NCBI GenBank assembly: GCA_029194725.1
Contig: JARFXQ010000011.1
Location: 1 to 64,000, forward strand
Source of the DNA: Nitrospira sp.
GTDB lineage: Bacteria > Nitrospirota > Nitrospiria > Nitrospirales > Nitrospiraceae
Length of the DNA stretch: 64,000 nt
Direction of reading: 5' to 3'
Under the pieces are notes generated by a model. It searched no databases and had not been told where the DNA came from. It worked only from the letters and a program-made list of their open reading frames with translations. Positions 7,468 to 17,115 of the stretch are shown here, in pieces. Numbering within the stretch: position 1 is the first letter of the stretch; every line of letters starts with the position of its first letter. The position numbers were made by a program, and so were the translations under genes.

Positions 7468-9414
7468 TCAGATTGCTTTTCGCTCGCTTTCCTCCCAGCT
7501 AATGAGAGAGTTCTTCTCTCGTCTCACGTAGTCTTGAAGCTCACGTCGTATGATTCCATGATTGAGCGCAGCGTATCGACCGCTGAGGGATTTTTCCCCA
7601 ACCGCCGCCACCACGGTATCCTGATTGCGGATCAGTTCTCTGATGTGCTGTTCGATACGTTGCTTGGCTTCTCGGAAAGTTTCTTCTGCCAGGTCCCACA
7701 CTTCCGGTAGCCCGGCGGTCCGTTCCTGGGCTTCGGCATAGAGTGCCGTCGCTGCGATCACTAGAAGATCTTCACCGACCATCTCGATCCGATTTTGTCG
7801 GCCTTGATCGTCTCGAAGCGCCTGCCGATGGAGGAGCATCGCATAGAAGATCGTTCGTGCCAGGCGACGACTCGCACGTTCGACGAACAGCAATTGAGAG
7901 CGGACTTTTGGATGTTTGAACTCCGAGCCGGAGGGCAATCTGCCACCTGCCCATTGGCTTCTGAACCAAGGAATGTAGAATTTTGAGAGTTGCCACAACT
8001 CGGTCAGCTGGCGACCAGCCGTGGCCTGTTCGTCGAAGAGATGTCTCGTCCGCTGAAGATGCATGTCGAGCCCCTCGCGCGCGACGAACGGCCTTAAGAT
8101 ATCGGTGGCGCCTTCTCCGATTCGGTACATCTCCGCGTCGCGGACCAGTTGTTCGATGCCGAACGCAGGCTCTCCACGAAGCCACTTAGAATGGGCAGTT
8201 TCGTACCCCATCCCTCCGAAGATGACTTGGGCGTCTTTCAAGAACTGAATGGTCTTCTCGGAACAGAAGAGTTTCGCCAGGGCCGCCTCGATCCGGACAT
8301 CGTAGGTATGCTGATCCGCCATTCGCCAAGCAGCGAGCGCGAGGGCCTCCATAGCGAAAAGGTTAGAAGCCATGCGGCCCAGCCTCATGCGCTGTGTCTG
8401 CCTGGTACCGAGAGGCTTCTGGAAGGTGACTCGCTGATTGGCCCGATCGAGCGTCGGTTGCCACGCTTGTTTGGCCATGCCTAAGCAAATGGCAGGAATA
8501 CTGACCGCCCGACCTACGTTGAGGATGGTCAAGGCGTACTTGAGCCCACGACCTATCTCTCCGATGACGTTCCCGGTCGGGATGTGAACATCCGTGAAAG
8601 TCATGTGGGCGTTCTCGAGGCCACGGCAACCTTCAAATTGACAATGTTGTCGAACATGGACACCAGGGGTCTGCATGTCAAGGATGAAGGCGGTGTGAAC
8701 TCGCTCGTCTGCTCCTTTCCCGTTGGCAATCGGTTCCCACATGGTCTGCCCATTCTGTTGTGTCCGTTTGGCCGGTACGCGTGCGATCAGCGTCACATAG
8801 CGGGCGATGGGACCGTTCGTGCACCACAGTTTTTCGCCGTTTACGACAAACGTCGTCCCGGTGGAATCTAAAGTTGCCTCTGTCGCAATGTTTGCGGCGT
8901 CGGATCCAGTCATCGGCTCCGTGAGGGCGAATGCCGAAACCGCTTCCCGGGCTACAAGGGGGAGGTATGTGCGCCGCTGTTCCTCATTCCCGAACAATAG
9001 AATGGGCATGGCGATACCGATGGATTGCGGCACGGCAACGGTAAGCGCCAGCGCATTGCTCCAGCTCGCCATCAGCATAAGCGCTCGACCGTAGTTGCTG
9101 TAGGAGAAGCCGAGCCCACCATATTCGGGTGGGATTTTCATGCCGAATGCGCCGATCGCAAAGAGCCCTTTCAATACTGAGTCTGGAATCTTTGCCGTCC
9201 GTTCGATTTCATCGGGATCGACCTGCGTTGTGAGGAATGTCTCCAGGCGCGGACGGAATGCTTCCCAGACAGCCTTGTCTTCCGGTGGCTCTTCCGGCAT
9301 GAGAAGGAGTGAAAAGTCGGGCCGTCCGGCAAATAGTCCCACCATGAAACTGTGGCCGGTAAGCAGTTCTCGGGCTGCTTCGATCCGTTCGAACCCTTTG
9401 AACAGGTTGGCCAT
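7468..9414 (-). CDS. Long-form acyl-CoA dehydrogenase (VLCAD/ACAD9-like)
   Basis: Acyl-CoA dehydrogenases carry out the first oxidation of fatty acyl-CoA, passing electrons to ETF. At 648 residues this is the long form with an extra C-terminal helical domain, as in VLCAD. The substrate/FAD segment FALTEPMTGSDAAN, the GGMGYE helix and the base-containing loop RIGEGATDILR (catalytic Glu) are present. The ATG at 9414 follows GGGAGG. It is the last gene of the minus-strand beta-oxidation run, 9 bp beyond a micro-ORF resembling tryptophanase. Chain-length preference cannot be read from sequence. Confidence 0.92.
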   Translation of the reverse strand: MANLFKGFERIEAARELLTGHSFMVGLFAGRPDFSLLLMPEEPPEDKAVWEAFRPRLETFLTTQVDPDEIERTAKIPDSVLKGLFAIGAFGMKIPPEYGGLGFSYSNYGRALMLMASWSNALALTVAVPQSIGIAMPILLFGNEEQRRTYLPLVAREAVSAFALTEPMTGSDAANIATEATLDSTGTTFVVNGEKLWCTNGPIARYVTLIARVPAKRTQQNGQTMWEPIANGKGADERVHTAFILDMQTPGVHVRQHCQFEGCRGLENAHMTFTDVHIPTGNVIGEIGRGLKYALTILNVGRAVSIPAICLGMAKQAWQPTLDRANQRVTFQKPLGTRQTQRMRLGRMASNLFAMEALALAAWRMADQHTYDVRIEAALAKLFCSEKTIQFLKDAQVIFGGMGYETAHSKWLRGEPAFGIEQLVRDAEMYRIGEGATDILRPFVAREGLDMHLQRTRHLFDEQATAGRQLTELWQLSKFYIPWFRSQWAGGRLPSGSEFKHPKVRSQLLFVERASRRLARTIFYAMLLHRQALRDDQGRQNRIEMVGEDLLVIAATALYAEAQERTAGLPEVWDLAEETFREAKQRIEQHIRELIRNQDTVVAAVGEKSLSGRYAALNHGIIRRELQDYVRREKNSLISWEESERKAI

Positions 9415-9423
9415 AATCCTCCC

Positions 9424-9534
9424 TCAGACAGTCATCGGCTCTGCCTCGCGGAGCAATCGCTTCCGCTCCTCGCGCGTGGTTCGGCGTATAGGTTCCACGA
9501 CCTTGATCTTGAATGGCTCGGAAGGAAATCTCAT
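9424..9534 (-). CDS. 36-residue ORF resembling the N-terminus of tryptophanase/tyrosine phenol-lyase
   Basis: The ORF begins at an ATG overlapping the stop of the upstream XRE gene (ATGA) and ends just before the acyl-CoA dehydrogenase ribosome site. It encodes MRFPSEPFKIKVVEPIRRTT followed by REERKRLLREAEPMTV. E. coli TnaA starts with ...LPEPFRIRVIEPVKRTTR, and tyrosine phenol-lyase with ...YPAEPFRIKSVE, so the match covers nearly the whole peptide. The PLP-binding catalytic body is absent. It is either the stump of a deleted gene or a short coding sequence kept for coupling. A functional protein is not claimed. Confidence 0.55.
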   Translation of the reverse strand: MRFPSEPFKIKVVEPIRRTTREERKRLLREAEPMTV

Positions 9535-10493
9535 CGGCCGGACCTCTGGAATCGTGTCAGTTCCGTCTGGAATGAATGGGGTCCTCCGTATTCAAACACA
9601 TAGCGAGTCATGTCGAAGAGCGGGGCCGGATCGAGATCCCGCAGTAAGTCCGGTTTCCACGTGATCTCCAATTGGTTGATCATCGTAATGGGTGTCGGCG
9701 GACCAACCACACCCAACTGCGCTTGGCCGTAGGATTGAGAGAAAATGAGAATCTCCCCGTCAAACATGGCGGCATTGAGATCTCTCGCTGCGCCCTGTCG
9801 CCTGTAATCCTCCTCAAAGCGCTGGAACGTGGGAGCGCGTTCCAGCTCCTCCCTGAACGCATAGAATATCTTGATCCCGGCTCGCTGTTGATCCTCCATG
9901 ACCTGTATGGCATCCGCTACATCAGACTCTTGCCTCATTTGCTCTTGCGCCAACACCAACAGACGTCGAACGATGACGCCGCGTTTCACTGCCTCCTGGT
10001 TCGCCAAGAGGTAATTCGGATAGAGGGCCTCGCCTTTCTGCCAGATATTCCAGCGTTCCATCAACGCATCGATCGACCGTTCGGCGGTTTGGACCAGCCG
10101 GACCGCCTCGGCGTTGGCTTCCGCACCCTTGTAGGTCAGCGTTTGCGTTTCAAGCTGACGGAGTTCTTGTCCGATGGCTGCCACCTTCCGTGGGATGTAC
10201 TTCGGGCTTTTCGGGACATGAAGCATGACGTCGACGGCCGTCTGCGCGAGGGTCCAGTATTCCTTGGCCTGTCGAGGAGCCTTGTCTTTCTGCGCCGCCA
10301 GCAAGAGCTCCACCGGATTCTTGTCGAGGAGTTTGGCGATTCTTATGCACACTTCCGGTTTGGGAACTTTCAGTCCGCGTCGCATGAGGTTGGCTTCCGG
10401 CTGGGCGATTCCGAGTTTCTTTGCCAAGGCGTAATCGCTGCTCAATCCATACCGACCCTTGACCAATTCAAAGTATCCTGCAATTTCCGTCAT
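9531..10493 (-). CDS. XRE-family HTH regulator with unassigned C-terminal domain
   Basis: Residues 1-65 form a helix-turn-helix of the XRE/Cro kind (SSDYALAKKLGIAQPEANLMRRG...IRIAKLLDKNP). The remaining 250 residues are soluble and helical at first, then contain GIKIFYAFREE and a DGEILIFSQSYG stretch whose layout faintly recalls phospholipase-D-like sensory domains in regulators, but I do not recognise it. GAGG precedes the ATG. Its place among the beta-oxidation genes suggests that it controls them, probably in answer to a lipid or acyl-CoA signal; this is inference from position. Confidence 0.7.
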   Translation of the reverse strand: MTEIAGYFELVKGRYGLSSDYALAKKLGIAQPEANLMRRGLKVPKPEVCIRIAKLLDKNPVELLLAAQKDKAPRQAKEYWTLAQTAVDVMLHVPKSPKYIPRKVAAIGQELRQLETQTLTYKGAEANAEAVRLVQTAERSIDALMERWNIWQKGEALYPNYLLANQEAVKRGVIVRRLLVLAQEQMRQESDVADAIQVMEDQQRAGIKIFYAFREELERAPTFQRFEEDYRRQGAARDLNAAMFDGEILIFSQSYGQAQLGVVGPPTPITMINQLEITWKPDLLRDLDPAPLFDMTRYVFEYGGPHSFQTELTRFQRSGR

Positions 10494-10576
10494 GCTGACC
10501 TCATCGGGGGCTGGTCCTCCTGTCTAGGGGCGCTCTGGATGAAACGGCTCACCCCTTCTTACGTCTCTTACGTCGC

Positions 10577-12520
10577 TCAGTGCTTCATTGGAAAGTCCGT
10601 CAATTGTTCTCCCATCGTGGACGCGAGCTGATCATCCCGGCTATGTCCGTCTTGGTGCCAGGGAAGGATTCCCTCTTCCAGCCACTCAGCCTTGCCGGCA
10701 AGAATATCCTGCGCCAAGCGGAACACATGCGAGTCGTCCTGCCAGAGGGATTGCCTGAAAGAGAGTAAGGGCTTCGGCTCGAACTCGCCCTCGACCTGTG
10801 AACAAAAATGCTGCAAAAGCCGATCGGCCAACGGATGAGTCCGTATGTGCGGTTGGGCTACGTACCACAATAACGATTCCACCGCAAAGAGTTGCATTCC
10901 GGCTTTGACCAGGTGTGTCGTCAAGAGTTGCTTACGCGCGAGACCTTGACGATGACGGGCTGCGGCCCACAGCGACTTCTGGGCGAGCTCTCGTGACTTC
11001 TTCATAACAAACCGCTCCCATTTCGATGCTGGTTCCATGGAAGCAAGCCATCCTCTAATCTGAGGGGCGCGGTTGAGGGAGCGGCCCGCGACCTTGGCGA
11101 AGAATGGCAGGGCACGCACCATTTCGCCGATCTGGAATTCCAAGAAGGCCTTACCTTGAGATACATACTCAGCCAGTCCTTCCCGTCCGATCCAGAGAGT
11201 CAAAATACCGTTCGTCCCTTCCCAAATCACATTGATCAGCGCATCTCGGACCATGCGCTCGATCGGTGCCGGCAGGTCCCCATGAAGCCGGAGCGATTCC
11301 GGGGTTTCGAACCCGCGCCCCCCATAAATGCGGAAGAGGTCGAGCACTGAGTCAAGCAGCCATTCGGTGGCGAGAATTTTTGCAGCAGCAGACTCAAGCC
11401 GCACATCAATCTTGGCGTCGGCCCAGGTCCCTGTGATGGTAACTAACGCTTCTAGTGCCAAGACCCGCGCGGCCATGCGCACAATTTTGGCACCGATATC
11501 TGTATGTTCGCCGATCGGACGATCATATTGCACGCGCTGTTGCGCCCGGCTTCGTGCCAGCCACAAACATTGTTTTAGATTTCCCAAGCAGGCAGCGGGC
11601 AGGGTGAGCCGGCCTATCGTCAAGCTTTCTAGGGCCCGTCGTAATCCCTCTCCCTCCTCTCCCAAACGATCGGTTACTGGGACGAAGACGTTGTCAAACC
11701 GGACTGTGCCGTTGTAGATGCCGCGCACACCCATATAATGGAGCCTGGCGCAGTGACACCCTGGTGTGCGGGTGTCGACGACGAAGGCGCCGAACCGCCG
11801 TTCCGATTTGGGGCGAGTGACTTCCACGGGGTCGTTTACGATTTGAGCAATTACCACCAGGAGCGAGGCCAAAAACTCATTGTCCTGGCGAGGTGCGTTG
11901 GTCGTGTACAATTTTTCTCCGGTGAGTCGATAACCCGTCAAGGTGCCCTGTTTTTGCATCGGGATGGCATAGGTTTGGAGATCCCAAATATCGCAGCCGG
12001 CTCCCTTTTCCGTGAGTGCAAATCCTGAAATGTCGCCACGAGCGAGGCGCGGCAAGAATCGTTGTTGCTGCTCGCGGTTCCCGATGAGCTTGACTGGTTC
12101 CGCGACTCCGATCGAGTTATGCGCCGAAATCAGCACCGTGGTCGCTGGGTCATGGCTTCCGAGCAGGGTCGCCACACGGTGGTACTCCGATTGAGTGAAG
12201 CCGAGTCCTCCGTAGATTGTGGGTATTTTCAGCCCAAAGGCACCGATGTCCTTGAGCGCCGTGAGCACATCTTCGCCGACTTCCCCTTCTCGGTCGATGT
12301 CCTCTGCGTCAACTTTCTCGATCAGAAGGAGGCGAAGCTGTTCAAGGAACTCCTTCGCTCTGTCGCGGACCGGCGGGATCGCCTGCGTTCGGAGGAGTTC
12401 GCGGCGAACCACTCCCTCGAAGAGACCGGCCAGAAAACCTGAATAGGGAGTTCGATCCCGGGAGGCCTCCGCCACGGCGAGCGAGCCTTGAAAGAAAGGG
12501 TGCTTTTTCACTGTCGTCAT
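10577..12520 (-). CDS. Second long-form acyl-CoA dehydrogenase
   Basis: At 647 residues this is a paralogue of the enzyme at 7468-9414, also of the VLCAD-like long form. It shows FALTEKGAGCDIWDLQT (substrate and FAD contact), the IYGGRGFE helix and VIWEGTNGIL with the catalytic Glu. It starts 6 bp after the patatin gene ends, so the two are co-transcribed. Two such dehydrogenases with clearly different loops suggest different acyl chain ranges, or that they work as a heteromeric pair; sequence does not decide. Confidence 0.92.
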   Translation of the reverse strand: MTTVKKHPFFQGSLAVAEASRDRTPYSGFLAGLFEGVVRRELLRTQAIPPVRDRAKEFLEQLRLLLIEKVDAEDIDREGEVGEDVLTALKDIGAFGLKIPTIYGGLGFTQSEYHRVATLLGSHDPATTVLISAHNSIGVAEPVKLIGNREQQQRFLPRLARGDISGFALTEKGAGCDIWDLQTYAIPMQKQGTLTGYRLTGEKLYTTNAPRQDNEFLASLLVVIAQIVNDPVEVTRPKSERRFGAFVVDTRTPGCHCARLHYMGVRGIYNGTVRFDNVFVPVTDRLGEEGEGLRRALESLTIGRLTLPAACLGNLKQCLWLARSRAQQRVQYDRPIGEHTDIGAKIVRMAARVLALEALVTITGTWADAKIDVRLESAAAKILATEWLLDSVLDLFRIYGGRGFETPESLRLHGDLPAPIERMVRDALINVIWEGTNGILTLWIGREGLAEYVSQGKAFLEFQIGEMVRALPFFAKVAGRSLNRAPQIRGWLASMEPASKWERFVMKKSRELAQKSLWAAARHRQGLARKQLLTTHLVKAGMQLFAVESLLWYVAQPHIRTHPLADRLLQHFCSQVEGEFEPKPLLSFRQSLWQDDSHVFRLAQDILAGKAEWLEEGILPWHQDGHSRDDQLASTMGEQLTDFPMKH

Positions 12521-12526
12521 CGCATC

Positions 12527-13750
12527 CTACTTGGCTTGGTACAGAGCGGTTCGAGCGGCGTCGAGACCAATCTTCACGCCTGTGACCGGTCGCTGTGGAG
12601 GAGAGGAGGCCGCCACGATCTGATCGAAGCGCGCCATGCGTGACGCAACACGAGGCTCAAAGCTGGTTTGTTCGACAACGATCCCATGGCGTGCGAACTG
12701 TGCTTGAACGTTCTCGTATGCTTCGCGCACCAATGTCACGACAGACAGATATCCGTCTCGCAGGAGATGTACGCGGTCCCGATAGCTCAGAAAACTTCGC
12801 TCAAACAGCAGCGCATCGTTGGGACCAGGTGTGACCATCAGCAGTTCTTTATCCGGATAGTCTTGTCGGAACATGGTCAGCGCTTGAGACACACGGGCAT
12901 TGAGATTGATGCGGCCGGCCTGGTCCCCGATCGTCAAGAATCCCTTGTCCCGAAGGCGACAAATACGTGGAGCGTCACCCGATTCGCGCCATGCCGCACA
13001 GGGCGGCGGCATGCGACCCATCGGGTTGATCATGACCATGAGATCCACCTGCTTGGCAACGGCCAGGTCAAAGTACGCAGGCCGCCCGATGCCCGCGTCG
13101 ATATAATCGCGGCCCTGGATGCGGACGGGGCAGAAATAGACCGGTGCAGCGGAGGAAGCGGTGACGGCCTGGGCGATGGAAATATCCCGCAGGCCTTCTT
13201 CGCCGAAGATGACGCATTCCCCGGTTTCCAGGTCGATAGCCGGGATATACAGGTCTTTGCGGAGGTCGGCGAACCGTAGCCCCAGTCCCTTGGCTATGAA
13301 CGTTTTTTCGAGGTATCGGGCGAAGGGCTCCAATCGGTAAATGCCGCTGGGTAGCGCATCTTGGGCCTCGTCCAGGAGGTCGATGAGCGTCATCTCCTGG
13401 TAGTTGCGGACATAGAGCTTCAGCAATGGGATCAATTGTTTAGTCGCCCGCCAGATCGTTTTCACACCTTCCCCGATTGCAGGTCTGAAGATATCTCGGT
13501 GCTCAAAATAGTAGGGACGTTTCCCGGACAGATTGGTTTCGAGGATCTCTTCCGGCTTGACCCCTTGTGCCAGTAGGGCAGCGACAGCCGATCCGGCGCT
13601 CACGCCGACATACATGTCGAAATCATTGCTGGTGAACGACTCACCGAAAAAATCGTCCAGCCCGGTCAAGGCGCCGACTTCGAAGAGATAGCCCGTGAAG
13701 CCGCCACCTGCCAGGGCCAATCCCAATTTTGTCGATCGCCGAGTTAGCAT
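12527..13750 (-). CDS. Patatin-like phospholipase
   Basis: Patatin enzymes release fatty acids from lipids with a Ser-Asp dyad. The oxyanion loop GGGFTG is at residues 15-20, the nucleophile elbow GVSAG has Ser51, and the aspartate sits in YIDAGIGRP. There is no signal peptide, so it should act on membranes from the cytoplasm. In a beta-oxidation operon it probably supplies free fatty acids to the ligase encoded upstream. Length (407 residues) is normal for bacterial members. Confidence 0.88.
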   Translation of the reverse strand: MLTRRSTKLGLALAGGGFTGYLFEVGALTGLDDFFGESFTSNDFDMYVGVSAGSAVAALLAQGVKPEEILETNLSGKRPYYFEHRDIFRPAIGEGVKTIWRATKQLIPLLKLYVRNYQEMTLIDLLDEAQDALPSGIYRLEPFARYLEKTFIAKGLGLRFADLRKDLYIPAIDLETGECVIFGEEGLRDISIAQAVTASSAAPVYFCPVRIQGRDYIDAGIGRPAYFDLAVAKQVDLMVMINPMGRMPPPCAAWRESGDAPRICRLRDKGFLTIGDQAGRINLNARVSQALTMFRQDYPDKELLMVTPGPNDALLFERSFLSYRDRVHLLRDGYLSVVTLVREAYENVQAQFARHGIVVEQTSFEPRVASRMARFDQIVAASSPPQRPVTGVKIGLDAARTALYQAK

Positions 13751-13777
13751 AGAGCCTTCTCGCTGCTTCCCGAAGCC

Positions 13778-14566
13778 CTAACAGTTCTTGAACCGAGGCT
13801 GTCGTTTTTCCAAGAAAGCGGCTGTTCCTTCTTTCCGATCATCTGTATCGCAGAGTGTTCCGAAAAGCCGGGCTTCCAGATCCAAACCATCTGAGAGATT
13901 CACCTCACTCCCCTGACGAATCGCTTGGAGCGATGTCCGGAGCGCCACTTGGCTTTTCGCAGCCATCGTGCGCGCCAGTCCCAGCGCTTGTCGCAGGAGG
14001 TCATCGGCGGGTACCACCTGAGACACCAAACCCAGACTCATGGCTTCTTGAGCTGAAACTGGCTCGCCTGTCAGGATCAATTCCATGGCCTTGGATTGGC
14101 CGATCAGTCGAGGAAGGCGTTGGGTGCCGCCGAATCCCGGCATGATGCCCAGGTTGATTTCTGGCTGGCCAAGTCTGATGCCTTCTGCTGCAAGGCGGAT
14201 GTGACAGCACATGGCCAATTCCAATCCTCCTCCCAAGCAAGCCCCGTTGATCGCCGCAATGACCGGTTTGTCAAGAGCCTCAATCTTGTTCAAAATCTTC
14301 TGCCCTTGGCGGGCCATCGCTTCTCCCTCAACCGACGACGGAATGGAGGCCAGCACGCGAATATCAGCACCTGCAACAAAAAATCGGCCAGCGCCCGTGA
14401 GCACCACAGCCTTCACGCCTTCATCGTTCGCGAGCGAGTCGAACGTGGTGCTCAACTCCGTGAGGAGTTCAGGTGTGAGAGCGTTGACGGGCGGATGATT
14501 GAGGGTCACGAGCGCGACGCCTTCTTCAATTTTGCAACTGTGCATGGCACCTGTCATGACAGTCAT
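13778..14566 (-). CDS. Enoyl-CoA hydratase (crotonase family)
   Basis: The enzyme hydrates trans-2-enoyl-CoA in the second step of beta-oxidation. The crotonase features are complete: the AGADIRVLAS oxyanion region, GGGLELAMCCHIR and LGQPEINLGIMPGFGG, which hold the two catalytic glutamates. A longer frame runs to 14728 into the neighbouring dehydrogenase gene, but AAGGAA upstream of the ATG at 14566 and the normal 262-residue size favour that start. It lies 46 bp downstream of the 3-hydroxyacyl-CoA dehydrogenase gene in the same operon. Confidence 0.92.
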   Translation of the reverse strand: MTVMTGAMHSCKIEEGVALVTLNHPPVNALTPELLTELSTTFDSLANDEGVKAVVLTGAGRFFVAGADIRVLASIPSSVEGEAMARQGQKILNKIEALDKPVIAAINGACLGGGLELAMCCHIRLAAEGIRLGQPEINLGIMPGFGGTQRLPRLIGQSKAMELILTGEPVSAQEAMSLGLVSQVVPADDLLRQALGLARTMAAKSQVALRTSLQAIRQGSEVNLSDGLDLEARLFGTLCDTDDRKEGTAAFLEKRQPRFKNC

Positions 14567-14612
14567 GATGCGTTTCCTTCCTCGCCATATTCGGAGGCCG
14601 ATCCGGCGACGT

Positions 14613-15836
14613 TCAGTATGTGAAGAAGCCTCGACCAGCCACCTGCCCTGTGAATCCGGCATCCACCATTCGGCGCAACATCGGCGCAGGCCAAAAGCGT
14701 GGACCCAATGTCTCCGCAAAATCCTCAAGCTCGTGTAGAGCCTGATCGATCCCCAGCTGATCCGCGAAATGCAACGGACCTTCCTTGTCCTTGGGAAAAC
14801 CGATCCCGGCCATCATCGCCAGGTCGATATCTGCTGCAGAGGCGACTCCTTCTTGGAGCGCGATGACTGCCTCATTGGTCATGGCCAGGAGCAATCGTGA
14901 TCGACTCCATCGCGCCGCAGCATGATCGGCATCAGGTCTGAATACTTGGAGAAGTCGTTCAAGTTCTTGATCTCGATCGCCTTCCTCTCCGCTGACATAG
15001 TCGTAAAAGCCATGGCCCGATTTGACTCCTAGCCGGCCCGCCTTCAGCATGGCTTCAAGCAGCGGAGCCGGCATCATGCGTGGCCCATAGCTGCGGTACA
15101 GAATGCGAGCAACCTCGAAGGAGATATCGAGACCCACCGCATCCAGGAGAGCAAGTGGACCGACGGGCATGCCGAATGACACCATCTCCCGATCGATTTC
15201 TTGCACCGTGGCCGCTCCTTCCTGCAGCGCGCGAACGGCTTCGTTCACATAGGCCATCAGCAGGCGATTGACTAAGAATCCCGCGCATTCCTTCACGACG
15301 ATCGGCAGTTTCCCGATGCCTTCCGCGAAGCTGAGAGCGTCATCCACGGTTTGTGAAGAGGTGGCCAACCCTGGCACGACCTCTATGAGCCGCATGACAT
15401 AAGCCGGGTTGAAAAAATGGAGACCGACCACCTTGTCCGGCCGCGTCGTGGCTGCGCCAAGAGCCGAGATGGATAGTGCTGACGTGTTGCTGGCCAAGAT
15501 GGTGCCGCGCTGGCAGATTTGGTCCAACTCCTGAAAGATCTGTCTCTTGAGTTTTAGGTCCTCCGACACTGCCTCGATCACCACATCGACGTCCTTGAGC
15601 CCGTCGAGACTGGAGGAGAGGGTGACGAGCAACATCTTCTCTTCAAGTTGCTCGGCGCTCATTTTTCCCTTGTTGACCCGTGCCTGATAGATCGCTCGCA
15701 CCGACTCGATGCCCCGTTTCGTCAAGGAATCATTCATGTCTGCGAGTACGACCGGCAGTCCGGCATAGCTCACCACTTCGGCGATCTGTGCTCCCATCGT
15801 CCCTGCGCCGACAACCCCGACTTTATAGATGTACAT
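14613..15836 (-). CDS. 3-hydroxyacyl-CoA dehydrogenase, two C-terminal domains
   Basis: This NAD-dependent enzyme oxidises L-3-hydroxyacyl-CoA. The nucleotide loop GAGTMG is at residues 10-15, HFFNPAYVMRLIEVV carries the catalytic His, and VGPLALLDAVGLD marks the first C-terminal domain. A second, diverged copy of that domain (FADQLGIDQALHELEDFAE) follows, giving 407 residues instead of about 285. This matches the dehydrogenase half of FadB-type multienzymes without the hydratase half, which is here a separate gene next door. AGGAG precedes the ATG. Confidence 0.92.
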   Translation of the reverse strand: MYIYKVGVVGAGTMGAQIAEVVSYAGLPVVLADMNDSLTKRGIESVRAIYQARVNKGKMSAEQLEEKMLLVTLSSSLDGLKDVDVVIEAVSEDLKLKRQIFQELDQICQRGTILASNTSALSISALGAATTRPDKVVGLHFFNPAYVMRLIEVVPGLATSSQTVDDALSFAEGIGKLPIVVKECAGFLVNRLLMAYVNEAVRALQEGAATVQEIDREMVSFGMPVGPLALLDAVGLDISFEVARILYRSYGPRMMPAPLLEAMLKAGRLGVKSGHGFYDYVSGEEGDRDQELERLLQVFRPDADHAAARWSRSRLLLAMTNEAVIALQEGVASAADIDLAMMAGIGFPKDKEGPLHFADQLGIDQALHELEDFAETLGPRFWPAPMLRRMVDAGFTGQVAGRGFFTY

Positions 15837-15913
15837 GTCGCACTCCTGTTCTCTGTCATCCCAACATCATGACGGAGCCCACTCGTTCGGGTGGCACTTG
15901 ATGCGTAGGAGGC

Positions 15914-17104
15914 TCATACTAGCTCCAACACCATTGCCGCTCCTTGTCCGCCGCCCACGCACATCGTCACGGCTCCCAGCGCTGCCCCGCGTCGGCGCAT
16001 TTCGTGCAAGAGCGTGATGACGAGACGTGTGCCGGTCATCCCGACCGGGTGGCCCAAGGCGATGGCGCCGCCGTTGAGATTGACGAGGTCTCGTTTGAGT
16101 CCCAACAATCGCTCGACGACAAGGTACTGAGCGGCAAATGCTTCGTTCACCTCGATCAGTTCGAGATCGGCCAAACCGAGGCCGGCTCGTTTGAGCGCTG
16201 CCGGGAGTGCATCCACCGGCCCGATGCCCATGCGTGCCGGGTCCACTCCCACAAATGCATAGCTTTTCACGCGACCGAGCGGACGCATTCCAAGTTCCTT
16301 CGCCCGCTCAGCCGACATGACGAGCGCCGCAGCACCTCCGTCGTTGAGCGGGCAGCTGTTGCCAGCGGTGACGGTACCTCCCTCCTTGAAAAGTGGAGGA
16401 TAGAGGGTCAGTTGGGGTTCGGTCAGACCGACATTCGGACCTTCGTCCTGAGCGACCACAAGTGGGGCGACTTCGCGCCCTGCAACCGACTTGGACAGGG
16501 TGACAGGCACGATCTCCTCTTTCAGTCGACCTTCCCGTATGGCTTTGAACGCACGGCGGTGGCTGTCGATCGCAAACCGGTCCTGCTCTACACGGCTGAT
16601 ACCAAACTCCTCAGCCAAGGTTTCCGCTGTCCGGCCCATGAGCTGGCCGCAGACTGGGTCCGTCAATCCTTCCCAAATACTGTCGACGAACTCGGCATGC
16701 CGCAGGCGTTTGCCCCAGCGCATGTCTCGGGAGAGATAGGGCGCCCGGCTCATGTTCTCGACACCGCCCACGATTTGCACATCGGCATCCTCACTTTGGA
16801 GATTTTGGTAGGCGTTCACGAACGGCTGAAGGCCTGAGGAGCAATTTCGTTGGACCGTATATGCTGGAGTTTCGAGTGGGAGACCGGCCTGGAGAGTGAT
16901 GACACGGGCGATGTTATAGGCATCGCTTGGTTGCCCGACACAACCGATGATCACTTCTTCGACCAGTTTCGGATCCAGGCAGGTCCGCGCGAGAATTTCG
17001 CGTACCGTCAGTTCTCCGAGCTTTTGAGCCGACACATCCTTCAATGCGCCCCCGAAGTTACCGATCGGAGTTCGTACGCCGGCTACGATCACAAGGTCTT
17101 TCAT
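15914..17104 (-). CDS. Acetyl-CoA acyltransferase (thiolase)
   Basis: Thiolases cleave 3-ketoacyl-CoA to acetyl-CoA and a shortened acyl-CoA. The nucleophile is Cys88 in QRNCSSG; the [16 protein letters not shown] and CVGGGQG blocks complete the active site. A longer frame begins at 17119, but the ATG at 17104 fits the conserved N-terminus [15 protein letters not shown] and sits after GTAGGTGG. Start and upstream ligase stop are 11 bp apart. Confidence 0.93.
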   Translation of the reverse strand: MKDLVIVAGVRTPIGNFGGALKDVSAQKLGELTVREILARTCLDPKLVEEVIIGCVGQPSDAYNIARVITLQAGLPLETPAYTVQRNCSSGLQPFVNAYQNLQSEDADVQIVGGVENMSRAPYLSRDMRWGKRLRHAEFVDSIWEGLTDPVCGQLMGRTAETLAEEFGISRVEQDRFAIDSHRRAFKAIREGRLKEEIVPVTLSKSVAGREVAPLVVAQDEGPNVGLTEPQLTLYPPLFKEGGTVTAGNSCPLNDGGAAALVMSAERAKELGMRPLGRVKSYAFVGVDPARMGIGPVDALPAALKRAGLGLADLELIEVNEAFAAQYLVVERLLGLKRDLVNLNGGAIALGHPVGMTGTRLVITLLHEMRRRGAALGAVTMCVGGGQGAAMVLELV

Positions 17105-17115
17105 GGGCCACCTAC

